64,000 nucleotides of DNA, taken from contig JAJSPD010000090.1 in NCBI GenBank assembly GCA_021307315.1, forward strand, positions 1 to 64,000. Reading direction: 5' to 3'. Under the pieces are notes generated by a model that was not told the DNA's origin, ran no database searches, and saw only the letters and a list, made by a program, of their open reading frames with translations. Position numbers and translations under genes: made by a program. Below are positions 12,253-22,103 of the stretch, in pieces. Position 1 is the stretch's first letter. Each line of letters begins with the position of its first letter. This stretch comes from Bisporella sp. PMI_857. Its lineage: Eukaryota > Ascomycota > Leotiomycetes > Helotiales > Helotiaceae.

Positions 12253-13496
12253 GGAGAAATCTTATAGATCATGGTAAGAAATCTGCGCTTCGCCAACTGA
12301 GGCACATTGAAAGTCTTTGCATTGAATAGTTCAAAAATTACTATGTCACAGGTCCGAGAACCTATACAGAAGTGTACTTACAGGGAAGTGCAATACGGCG
12401 AACAAGGAAAGATAGGGGTCTTTACTTTTTGATGCATTCTACTTAACGAATGTATGGTGGCCGCCTCGCCGATGCCCGAGTAGACTTGCTTAATTCTATT
12501 GTCTCCCTTTCAGAAACGGAGGTCGTAATGTGATTGATGTGTCAAGCGAGTGCGGCTGAGGGATCACAGTGCCACCGAGGGTCTGAGTTTCCAACAAAAT
12601 CTAATCTTAAATATACCTCTGGAGGGCTGGCTTTGTTAGGCAGGCTGTATTTCACATAAGATTCGGCTTGTCACCCGGTTATACTATTTGGTTACGCGGT
12701 AGCGAATAAGGGAATCCAGCCAACCCTCCATCCAATAAGAGGCTGTCCTTAGAAAGACACTCGGCTTGGTATTGGGGGATCAAGCTAAAGCTCTATGTAC
12801 TGTAACACCAACAGGCGGCATATCGGCTTCCGCTTGGCACTAGGGAATCTCCAACACCAACAGGTAATATAAGCTTGCTCGGTGAAGAATCCCACTTCAT
12901 ATTAGGAAATCAAGCTTGAACTCCATCTAATTCCAACGGGTGCCATACAGGCGGTGGCATAACCACAATAAGTATACCTCGTATGGCGAATGATACAGGG
13001 TACTAAAAATACAGCCCCCTATCTTACAATACTGTATGAACTGTACTCCGTACATATATGTAAGAGCAGCCCCTTTCTTGCTAGCGCGGGACACTTGTAG
13101 CCATCGGAATGCCGAGGCCTGCTCACATGATTACGACTAATTCTAGTAACGAAATACTGTCTTGGTGACATGTGAATCAAATAATACAACATGCCAGTAC
13201 TCCGTAGCTTGGAAGTAATCCGTGGTAGACTAAAGTCAATCCTTTCTTTTGAAGTCCTTAGTCATCTCCGTTGCATGTAGTGTCTATTCTTGGCATTGCC
13301 GCCAAGCAAATGCGCCGCCTCTCCTGAGAGAGGAAGGTCTCTATTTATCCAGGCGTGCTTGACGGCAAGCACTTATCTCAACCCTATCGTACCTTCTAGC
13401 CTCTTTAACTCAATCTCATTCCGTTATCGCAATAGCCTCGCTGCAAAACCTCCCAAGTCATTGATTCGCGTTCGATAATTCAACAAATCTAGCAAT
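12253..13496. other. Intergenic; degenerate short repeats
   Basis: No gene is recognised. Between about 12700 and 12960 a degenerate repeat recurs, built on 'ccaacaggcggcata' and 'aggaaatcaagctt' variants, which suggests an old tandem array. The last part, before 13497, is the likely promoter of the next gene. Confidence 0.3.
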
Positions 13497-14378
13497 ATGC
13501 CTGAACTCAGCGAGATTGAATACTCACGCGATGCGACCATCGCTGCCTTCCGCAATTATTATCAATTCCTCACAAAAATGTACTTCAAGGACTCCGACGT
13601 TATTGAGCCGCCAGAAGATGGCTGGCCCACTATTACTCCGGAAATTTTAAAAGGAATCAATAAGGACGATGAAGTGATTGAACTCTTTCGCTATCTTTTT
13701 TACACGCGCGAGATTGGGAGCGATTCACTCGACGTTGCCCCTTGGGCTAAGATGTTTGATTGGCAAGGTGCTTGCGAATCTCTCGCTGCCGGCAAGCACG
13801 CAACAGTAGCCGAGGCCTACAAACTGTTAACTGAAGGCGAATATGAAGGCAACGTCCTATCATTAGTTATAGGCATTACGGATGTTAAGCTATGCGTCGA
13901 GTGTTTCCTCCTCGACGTCGAACAGGGAGCTATTTATTGGCCAGGGTGTAATAGCAAAATCGAGGCCGATTGTACAGTTCCAGGAATTGTTGATGATCTA
14001 TATGATTACTGCGAAAATGAGGAAGAAGCCGAGTGGCGAGGTCTAACTTGCTGGGCTATTCCGGATTTCTTCGAAGTTCTCAAGGAGCAATTCCAAAAGT
14101 TGAATTTCATTCCAATCAGCACAGAGACAGTTATAGCCACTTACGGCAGGACAGGACCACTATGGGAAAAGGACATGGGGCCTATATTGCAACAGATTTA
14201 TCGGGATCATGGTTGGCCGAACCTAAACGAGTATCGGAAGGAGGAGTGCTTGAAAGCGGTACAGAAAGCTTTGGTAGAGCATTACCCTGATCGTGCGGAT
14301 TATTCTCAGCTCAATGAGGAGGAGGCAAAGGACTTAGACGCGAGAATAGAGGCGGCCCACGCGAAGAGATATCCCTAA
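13497..14378 (+). CDS. Conserved fungal protein of unknown function, 293 aa
   Basis: This is a single uninterrupted ORF with normal codon use and no introns. It starts at an ATG in a short A-rich context (agcaatATG). The protein is acidic, without signal peptide or membrane helix, so probably cytosolic. It starts with a helix containing YYQFLTKMY, then PPEDGWPTIT, a middle beta-like stretch around VLSLVIG and GAIYWPG (residues 119-155), and a late helix DFFEVLKEQF. I recognise it as a widespread fungal hypothetical family but know no function. The middle and late pieces loosely recall SMI1/KNR4 (SUKH) proteins, which serve as immunity proteins beside bacterial nuclease toxins; this is only a guess. 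It is the one open gene within a block of broken secreted-protein genes. Confidence 0.85.
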   Translation: MPELSEIEYSRDATIAAFRNYYQFLTKMYFKDSDVIEPPEDGWPTITPEILKGINKDDEVIELFRYLFYTREIGSDSLDVAPWAKMFDWQGACESLAAGKHATVAEAYKLLTEGEYEGNVLSLVIGITDVKLCVECFLLDVEQGAIYWPGCNSKIEADCTVPGIVDDLYDYCENEEEAEWRGLTCWAIPDFFEVLKEQFQKLNFIPISTETVIATYGRTGPLWEKDMGPILQQIYRDHGWPNLNEYRKEECLKAVQKALVEHYPDRADYSQLNEEEAKDLDARIEAAHAKRYP

Positions 14379-14556
14379 TACGCTAAGCCCAGTTTAGATA
14401 CATGAGCTCAGATGAACAGACTTATGCAGTGGTATCTGAAGATATTTTGACTGGTGGTTTGCGTGGATGGTTTTTAGAAATGAATTAGAAATTTGTTTCT
14501 CTTTTGCTTGAAAATGACATAATTTTTGAAACAATCGAGGTAAATCTGACTAACTA

Positions 14557-14716
14557 CGGAGGGACAGCCTATAAATATTACTAGAGGGGTGAGCAAAGGG
14601 TCATATTGTAGTATGACCGATTATTCTATATTACTACGAGGGTGCTATTAGCCGATGCAGAGTAGTGGATCATGATCCACTCGCCCTTTTAGTAATCTTT
14701 ATAGGCTGTACCTCCG
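14557..14716. mobile_element. MITE, TA-flanked, 160 bp
   Basis: The ends are inverted repeats of about 40 bp: the left begins CGGAGGGACAGCCTATAAA and the right is its near-complement (TTTATAGGCTGTACCTCCG). TA flanks each end (14555-14556 and 14717-14718), as expected for a Tc1/mariner-type target duplication. The interior holds two smaller palindromes (near 14600-14620 and 14665-14685, around GGATCATGATCC). A relative lies at 17050-17276. It is non-coding and would need a transposase supplied elsewhere. Confidence 0.75.
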
Positions 14717-14757
14717 TATACTTCGTCCTCTTGGCGGTATTTGCGCTTATATCGCGG

Positions 14758-15118
14758 TTATACAATGGGTCTGTTGAAATCTGACTTTCCGCCAAGGGGG
14801 CTAGTCAAGGCTGAAGGGAGATGTGCCATCGGCCCCTGTATATCTTGGCACTGAAGGGTTTCTAGAGACCGGAAATTGCTCATATGAAATACTGCATTGA
14901 ACCAGGCGCTAAAGTCAATGTCTCCAAGGCGACCTTTCTGCATATTAGTTCTACTATGTACGATGTACTCTACTTCGATTATTTCTTTGATTTTGAGCTT
15001 TTTTCAATAATTATATGTTAATAGCACTAAACACATTTTATTACACATATTTCAAACTTAGCTTCTTTTGGCTCTTTTGAACCGTCATACTTTACTGCAT
15101 AATATTACTTAAACAAAA
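14758..15118. other. Intergenic, no feature seen
   Basis: AT-rich sequence without a convincing ORF. The last 100 bases are the likely promoter of the secreted-protein gene starting at 15119. Confidence 0.3.
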
Positions 15119-15808
15119 ATGAAAATATACAATGTTTTTTGCTTTCTGTCGGCCTTTCTCCTTGCAAAAGCTATTGATGCTGACACTGAATTGGCGATTC
15201 TAATGCCCACGACCCCACTAGTAACCACGACGCTCGATTCCTGGCAATGCGCAACTGAAAACATCACGCACTATTTCGATATCCTAAGGGCGACTGGCGC
15301 ATTAAACTCAGCTCGGGTATCATATGGACGGTCTTTATTTAGCAGCTGTACCTTGACAGGACTCGACCGATCCACATGTCGAAATCCAGATTCCTCAGTT
15401 TGGTGCGCATTCGAAAGCGTCATACCATCAACCCTCCTATCTGTGTACTCGTCACACGCCAGCCTAGCCTCCTTGTAGTGGTCAGATCGCAAATCTGGGG
15501 CACTTTCTCTCGCGAGTAATTGCCCCCAATACTGATACCGAGCCGGTTCTCAAAATCTGTTTGGCTTTATCCCGTTGAATGATACTATTAATCTGGCCGG
15601 GTGCTATGCTTCAGCACATCTTACATCTGGGTCAGCGCCAGCCACACCAACGGGGCCGACTGCTACGCCTGGCTCGAAAGTGACCCTGAGTGGGCCGGCT
15701 CCAACTTCGACGCCAGAGGCAAACGCGGCTTTTGGGAGAGTGGAAAAGCTCGATATGTTGATGGCTGCGGGTGGTGGAATAGCCGCGGTTGCTGCAAATC
15801 GATTTTGA
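15119..15808 (+). pseudogene. Secreted, GPI-anchor-type fungal protein of unknown function, two stops
   Basis: One reading frame of 230 codons runs from the ATG at 15119 to the stop at 15808, broken only by TAG at 15476-15478 and TGA at 15533-15535. The start is a clear signal peptide (MKIYNVFCFLSAFLLAKA). A Cys-containing ectodomain follows (WQCATENITHYFD, GLDRSTC, LWCAF-like), then LNDTI and an Ala/Pro/Thr-rich linker. The C-terminus is hydrophobic (AAGGGIAAVAANRF), as in GPI-anchored proteins. Related secreted proteins are frequent in ascomycetes but have no known role. Both stops fall where relatives, as I recall them, have Trp. It lies between the chitinase and the LysM gene, all of them cell-surface proteins. 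The single continuous frame across both stops argues for a young pseudogene. Confidence 0.7.
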
Positions 15809-15957
15809 AAGGGTTTAGACAGGTAAAGAAGGGTGTATTAAGGCGGTGAACTTGTTGTTGAAATATAGATGAAGTTTTAGTCTGTTGGCTTGCAAATTCA
15901 TGGCTCTTACCATCTACTAGATCTGCGACTGAGATATGACTTGTCATGTTAAAAACA

Positions 15958-16644
15958 GCGGCAAATATCTGGGATACCACCGAAAAGTGCCCATATTTCT
16001 CGGATACCACCACTTTATTTGGAGGCTTTCTCAACGTACCACTTTTTTAAAACAGTGGTATATAAGATATCTTCCAAAAAAAAAATAGTAGTATCCCAGA
16101 AATACACAGGTGTAATGCTTGTTTTTCTGGAATACTATCATTTTGTCAGCAGATATGTAATATACTACTGTTTTGTTGCTAAAATACCAAAAAAAAAAAA
16201 TACTACAGGACTCACAAACTATTGAATTCAAATAATTCTTTCTTTGAAATCATTCTTTTTTATTGTGTATTCGGCGACAATATAGCTCTTTCTGTAAGCT
16301 GTCGATATTATGTTGGAGCTACGTAATAGCGACGACGACGAGCTTTCAGACGTCGATAGCGATATTTTCGATCAGGAACTTATTAAGCTTACCCCACTTG
16401 AATTACGATTTTCTACAAGGTCAGGAAAAGCGTATAAAATATAAATTGATTTTAGGCCTATATTCTATTTACAGCGTACTTACAGCCTGCCTACAGCGAG
16501 TGTTGGGGGCTTTCTGAAATACCACCAGTTATTTGGAAGATTTCTCAAATACCATCAAAAGTGGTATCTGAGAAAGCCTCCAAATAAAGTGGTGGTATCC
16601 GAGAAATATGGGCACTTTTCGGTGGTATCCCCAGATATTTGCCG
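15958..16644. mobile_element. Foldback element with ~90-bp terminal inverted repeats and 8-bp flanking repeat
   Basis: The left end (15958 to about 16045) and right end (about 16558-16644) are nearly identical in inverted orientation, starting from GGCAAATATCTGGGATACC. The octamer TAAAAACA flanks both sides (15950-15957 and 16645-16652), fitting a hAT-size target duplication. The interior repeats short pieces of the same motif (GGATACCACC variants and CAGAAATACAC) and contains an A-tract pair. It also holds a 44-codon acidic ORF at 16310-16444. It has no transposase. Confidence 0.7.
16310..16444 (+). CDS. Small acidic ORF (44 aa) inside the foldback element
   Basis: ATG at 16310, stop at 16442-16444. 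The product has an Asp-rich start (NSDDDELSDVDSD) and ends in TRSGKAYKI. Nothing places it in a family; it may be a leftover of a captured or transposon gene. Coding status is uncertain because only length and composition support it. Confidence 0.2.
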   Translation: MLELRNSDDDELSDVDSDIFDQELIKLTPLELRFSTRSGKAYKI

Positions 16645-17049
16645 TAAAAACAATAATTCATTGCCCACTTATTGACAACTTCTAGTCTACGGCCTACTCC
16701 TGTAGGGTTTTGCCAAGATCATCGAGCTTCCCGATAAAAGATTGAGCTTCGCATGAAGCATTGCAGAGCGCGATTATGATGCACTTTAGTGAGTCTAGCT
16801 AGGGGAGACGCCAAGATGCTGCAATTTGCTGGTACAAGCGCCAAGATTTCGCCTGATTTTTTCTTTTTGACTTGCATTCCTCGTGTGTTCCCCTTTTGGA
16901 AAAGGGTAAGGAAAAGGCAGCTGAGTACTTATCGTTACCCTGTATGGTGTCAAGTATCCCGCACTAGCAAGGGATACTACTCACACTACTTCAGGGATAC
17001 TTGTACACCGCCTGTTGGAATTGGCTGTAGGGCTGGTTAGATTCCCTTA

Positions 17050-17276
17050 CGGGGGTACGATGTACTCGCTGCAGCCCATGAAGATTACTGCTTATTGTAG
17101 AGGCGCGAGTAGATCATGATCCACTACTCTACATCGGCCAATAGCAACCCTGTAAAACAACCAACTTCAGCAAAGACTTTTGCTTACTTAATGCAGAATA
17201 ATGGGACACACTAGGCTCCCGCCCTCTACGGAGTAAGTAGCAATCTTTACGGTCTGTACGGTATGGAGTGCCTCCG
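17050..17276. mobile_element. Second copy of the TA-flanked MITE, inverted and diverged
   Basis: Bases 17092-17150 are the reverse complement of the core of the element at 14557-14716, including the AGTAGTGGATCATGATC palindrome and the GCTATTGGCCGATG segment. Ends read CGGGGGTACGATG (left) and GGAGTGCCTCCG (right), both flanked by TA. The right half contains extra unrelated sequence, so the copy is older or carries an insertion. Confidence 0.55.
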
Positions 17277-17278
17277 TA

Positions 17279-17525
17279 GAGCCAACCCGAATTCTTCAAT
17301 CAGGAAAGCCCGTATACGGAGCATTGTTTGTTAGTGTTGGGTGGTGCCGGGTTGATTCCTTTGGAGCCAACCCGAATTCACCACCGAGCGGAGCCTGTAT
17401 ATTATTTGTTGGTGTTGGGTTTACCCTGGTCTGATTCCCTTAGAGCCAATCCGAATTATTCACCGAAGGAAGCTCGTGTAATATTTTTTGGTGTTCGATG
17501 GAGGTCTGGCTTGATTCCCTTATCC
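17279..17525 (+). repeat. Tandem repeat, three diverged ~80-bp units
   Basis: The unit starts with GAGCCAACCCGAATT, continues through a variable AAGCCCGTATA-like part, then TTGTTGGTGTTGGGT, and ends in TTGATTCCCTT. Units begin at about 17279, 17362 and 17441. Much of it is open in one frame, but no recognisable protein results. It abuts the right end of the MITE. Confidence 0.6.
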
Positions 17526-17771
17526 GAGGCTGCTGGTTTTGGCAAAGGATATTAGACCAAGACTTTTGCTTCATTTCTTGCGTGGCACAGAAACTTTGCG
17601 AAAGAGTGGTAGCGTAGCGGGGATATCCGAGGAGTTTTTATAGATTACTTGCATCGCACATTATAAATCTTTTGACCAACTTTTAGATATTGAAGCAATG
17701 GAAAGGCTGAGGTTTCTCCTGAAATTCTTCAGCCACCGCCGATTGAAGACCGAGATCAAATTTACTCCACA

Positions 17772-19131
17772 ATGTTTCTATCCCAATATGCTTTGCGAGC
17801 AGTTTTGTTTTTCTTAGTCTTGATTGGCTTTTCTACTGCTACTATAATCGGTAAACATCGTCGAGATGGGTCAAGTCCGGCGTTTCTATATGATGAAAGC
17901 ACGACCAAATACTGTACTTTCTGGCTTGACAATAATGGATCATCACCTTGCTTCGCGGTTCCAGACGACTAGGCTATCTCAATGGCAGATTTTATAAGAT
18001 GGGTAAGTACTGTAATTCTCGAGCATAACGCTGTGACAAAGTTGCTGACTGCGATGTACGCAGAACTCCTCGGTTGGAAGTCAATGCACTAACTTCAAAG
18101 CTCAGTTTTCTTACTGCGTCGAAGCAGTGAACGAACCTTCCTCTATTTCTACTACTATTCCTTCTACTACGGTAGCTCTAATATCTACGCAGAAATCTAA
18201 CACTGTCACCACAAGCACTACAACTAGCAACGGAATCTCCATTCCCACCCTAATCCAGACCGGAATGGTGGCCAACTGCAACAAGTTCCATTATGTGAAT
18301 TAAGATCAGAGTTGCCAAAGTATTTTTGACGCAAACGGAATCACTATCGAGCAATTCTATGCATGGAATCCAGCCGTCGGCGTATTTTGTGGTAACCTTT
18401 GGGCCAATACCTACGCTTGTATAAGCTTAATTGGCTCGAAACCCGTCACCGTTACTTCAAAAACAGTCTCAACAGCGACTACCGCAACAGGGGTCTCCCT
18501 CACCCAAACTGGCATTATTAGCACCTGCACCGAATTTTATCACGCCAAAGACGGCGATATTTGCCAGAGCATTGTTGAAAAATACGGCACCTTTAACTTC
18601 GCTACTTTTTATTCCTGGAACCCAGCTGTGGGAAGCTCTTGTACTGGCCTAAAAGCCGAGTATTTTTATTGTATCGCCGTGCCTGGGACGCTAACTACTG
18701 GTCAGCGTATTAGCGTGGATGGAATTTGCGGGTTTAATGGAAGAACATGTATAGGAAGCAACTTTGGAAATTGCTGCAGCAAGAATTATTATTGCGGTTT
18801 TACTTTAGATTACTGTTCAGTATCTAATGGCTGCTTGGCTGCATTTGGAACTTGCCAGGCTATTACTGTAGATGGAATATGCGGATTTAATGGAAGGACA
18901 TGTCTTGGAGGAAATTTTGGAAATTGCTGTGGAAAGAATTACTATTGTAGCTCCTCAACAGACTTTTGCTTAGTATCTAATGGCTGCTTAGCTGACTTTG
19001 GAACTTGCCAGGCTATTACTGTAGATGGAATATGCGGGTTCAATGGAAGAACATGTTTTGGAGGCAAATTTGGAAATTGCTGCAGCAAGAATTATTATTG
19101 CGGCTTTACGACAGATTACTATGCTGTTTAA
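17772..19131 (+). pseudogene. LysM effector with three LysM-type modules and three chitin-binding (CBM18-like) repeats, interrupted
   Basis: The ATG at 17772 starts a signal peptide (hydrophobic to about residue 24). Exon 1 ends at 18002; the intron is 18003-18063 (GTAAGT..ACGCAG). Exon 2 completes LysM 1, then after a Ser/Thr linker gives LysM 2 (about 18265-18430) and LysM 3 (about 18505-18680). Each ends with a WNPAVG-type motif. Three tandem 46-aa Cys-rich modules follow (about 18712-19131), each with ICGFNGRTC and GNCC..NYYC, as in hevein-like chitin binders. Such proteins bind chitin and shield the wall or hide fragments from hosts. Breaks are TAG at 17970-17972, TAA at 18301-18303 and TAA at 19129-19131; the third repeat is legible for a few codons beyond the last one. 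LysM genes often neighbour subgroup C chitinases, as here. Confidence 0.8.
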
Positions 19132-21113
19132 AACTGTCTGCCTATTTTTGGAAATTGTAACACTACTTAATAGAATTATAATCTTTCGGTACTGGGTGCA
19201 CTGAGATCTGTCAATTTAAAATAATATAGACTATTGGTGGGAACGCTGTGCACCGGGCTATAAGCATGGCAGGAATGTATACTGCGCTCTTTGGTTTTGT
19301 ATAATGGGTTATTTTTATTGAAGCTATATAGAGGCAGATATATATTGACAGAAATCGGCCCTCGTAAGTAGTATTTTCCAAAACAATAAAGAAAAACTGA
19401 TCTGACATATTGTACTCCAAACCCTACTCAAATTCCAACTCCAATGTCTTGATACAAAATCAAAAATGACCTGCCGATCTCCCCTATTTAGGGCGGTGGT
19501 AAAGACAGTTCAGTTACTACCAGAATTCTGTCAAATTTGTTATATTCAACAACCCGAGACGCCAATGACGAAAAAGCCATTCCTGCACGATCTTATTTCC
19601 CTATACCAGCCAAAATAAAGTTGCAAGATTGGTGGCGGATCCGACATATATCCAATATCGTTTTTCTGGACGCTAGGCACTCCTTTTCCGACCTCGCTTT
19701 ATATAGTACGCTTGAATCCTGATGTTGCCCTTTGGTCTTCAAGAACTGGAGACGAGGCTTGACAGTTTCCTATCACTGGTCAATAGACTACCACATTGTC
19801 ATGGCCTCTCGATATTTGGCAACGGCAAATAAATTGCCAAATCTTCTAAATATAACTGCTGGATATTTGACAGCACCCCAACAGCATATGAATCTGAAAC
19901 AACGCTGTCTTTTAATATCAGACAAAGCAAAATTTGGGGTTTCCAGTCCGAATTAACTCTATTCTGATGGTATAAACAGTTAACCAAATAAAGAAGTCTA
20001 TTGTATGGTTCCTCAAAGGCGAGCCCAACATGTGTATGCTTGGCCCTTAGTACCTTATATAGCGTAGGAAGATTCCAAGTAGTCTAACGTGTCTTTACAT
20101 TACTCCTCCAATTCTAAGAAACAATCTTTAGTCAAATAGGTATTCAAACTTATATTAACTATCTGCTGTAATAATTCTCACATACTTCGCACACCGTCTG
20201 AAGCGGCAGGTGTTCCATACACAAGGGATATTGCATTCAACACCAAGAGCAAAATCTAGGGTAAGATGCTTCTAAAGGCCCGTGCTACAATAGTATTCTC
20301 TTACACGCTTGAGAGTAGGTTTAAAGTTTCGTGCTTCTAATTAAGATTTCCTGCATTATTACAGTTCTCTGTTCCCTCAGAACGACTACTTATCCTCATT
20401 TTTAATATGGTAAAGGTTCATCATATCACCTTACAGATCTAGTTGTGAGGATTATTTTCGCGATATAGCTAAGGCTAACTTTATATTATCTAGCTCCTAA
20501 TAATATCAAATATAAGTCTCTGTACCGATTTTATCTTACATGCCTTTCCTTGCCTTTTCCAAAGTATTTCTCAACACGCACACGCGCATATATGTGTAAT
20601 AGTCCAGGATCTATCAGTTCCCCTCTACGAATCTCCTTTACCACTCATGATACGTAGCGATATCCCCTTCCGTGCAGGGCTTTTATACTGCACCTCCACT
20701 CAGTCATTCTATTGAAAGAAGATATTGTCACATTCCCAGTGAGCAGCCTCTTAGCTCAAACCCAGATAGCCACCTGGCTCTTTCTATATTGACGACGTAA
20801 GCGTAAAGCTTCTTGAATTCATACAGACACCTGTAATTTAATCATAGCCCTCTCAGAAGCCATTTTATTCAAGCTGTAAGTCGTATCAACATATAGCTTC
20901 TGAACACGTTTACAAGGCTGATCAGGATTGCGTACATCTATATAAAGACCAAAACGGGTCCCTCCTCGGTTCTACAGAAAATGGCTCTATATAAATTAGC
21001 ACATTCCAACATCGCTGGGCCAAGTTTCCTAAGCTGTTTCGGGCCCAGAAGTAATCTGGTAGGTTTTACAGGCCTTTGCCAAGCAGATTGGAATATTTCC
21101 TGGAAACTGCACG
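19132..21113. other. About 2 kb without recognised genes
   Basis: AT-rich sequence with only short ORFs on both strands and no domain I recognise. It separates the broken LysM gene from the hAT-type MITE. Confidence 0.4.
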
Positions 21114-21121
21114 GTATAGGG

Positions 21122-21567
21122 CAGTGAACGAGTTAGTATCGTGGTATTTAGTAATATCGAGTCTCGAGACATATAAGATCGACTTTTTGATACTACGCTA
21201 GTATTAGTATGAGATTCTCGTAAAGCGCTAGTATTAGTATGGAAATTGAATCTTATATTATATTGGCAATAATACTAAATACTGTGCTATGGCCACTTTG
21301 GGGCTTTTTTACAAAAGTCTGAAATAAGCTTTATACCCTTTTTAGTACGAATAACCAAATTAAAAAGCTAAGACCCTTGCTGTATTGCTAATTTCGGAAT
21401 AGCGTCATTTAGAGTTGGTGTTGTAGTATATCGCGGTATAGTATGATATAATATGAGATTGCAAATTTTGCTGTAGTACGTATACAAATTTCAAATCTCA
21501 TATTGCGTGGTATATAGTATTAATTTTTAGGGGTCGATATATCACGATAATACTAACTCGCTCACTG
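21122..21567. mobile_element. hAT-type MITE, 446 bp, perfect 8-bp target duplication
   Basis: The left end reads CAGTGAACGAGTTAGTAT and the right end is its inverted match (ATACTAACTCGCTCACTG). The octamer GTATAGGG stands directly outside both ends (21114-21121 and 21568-21575), the target-site size of hAT elements. The interior is AT-rich with repeated GCTAGTATTAGTAT and GATTTGAAAT-type subterminal motifs, and there is no transposase ORF. Confidence 0.85.
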
Positions 21568-21575
21568 GTATAGGG

Positions 21576-22103
21576 AGGATCACTAACAGCAGTAACGTAG
21601 GAAGGGCCGAAATTTACATTTCAATTGAAGAAGTTTGTGCAGGAGAAATATTAGCTCAATGTTTTCTAGCATGAGCCTCACGCTCCTCTGAATGTGATGT
21701 CTTTATAGAGAAGAACTAAAACCAATTTTTGGACAGGTTTGTTCTAGAGAAACAGAAGGCTTTCTAAGAATCTGCCAGACGTCTCACTGTGGTGTTCCGG
21801 ATCTGATTCTTAGTGAGTGCGATCAGCTTTAATGTGTGGTCAGTGTAATTATAATATTCTCAATCCTACAAAACATATCACGCATTTCGTGGTCCATACT
21901 TATGATTGGCTGATATCCTTGCAAGTCAATATTTGACGAGCCATCTCTTGGCATCCGGATATACAAAGCCAATCCCAAGAGTGGATTGGCACCAAACCAC
22001 CCCGGCAGGGCGGATATAAATCCATATACAGCCCCCCAACTATCAGACCATTCTTAACATCATCCAATTCTTCTCGAAAATCCGAGCGATATCCGTATCG
22101 ACC
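21576..22103. other. Intergenic, no feature seen
   Basis: No convincing ORF. The end of the stretch precedes the zinc-cluster gene on the plus strand and probably held its promoter. Confidence 0.3.

Noticed and set aside
17328..17555. 75-codon ORF over the 80-bp tandem repeat
   Set aside because: The frame is open by repeat structure; the translation has no signal, domain or Met-rich context.
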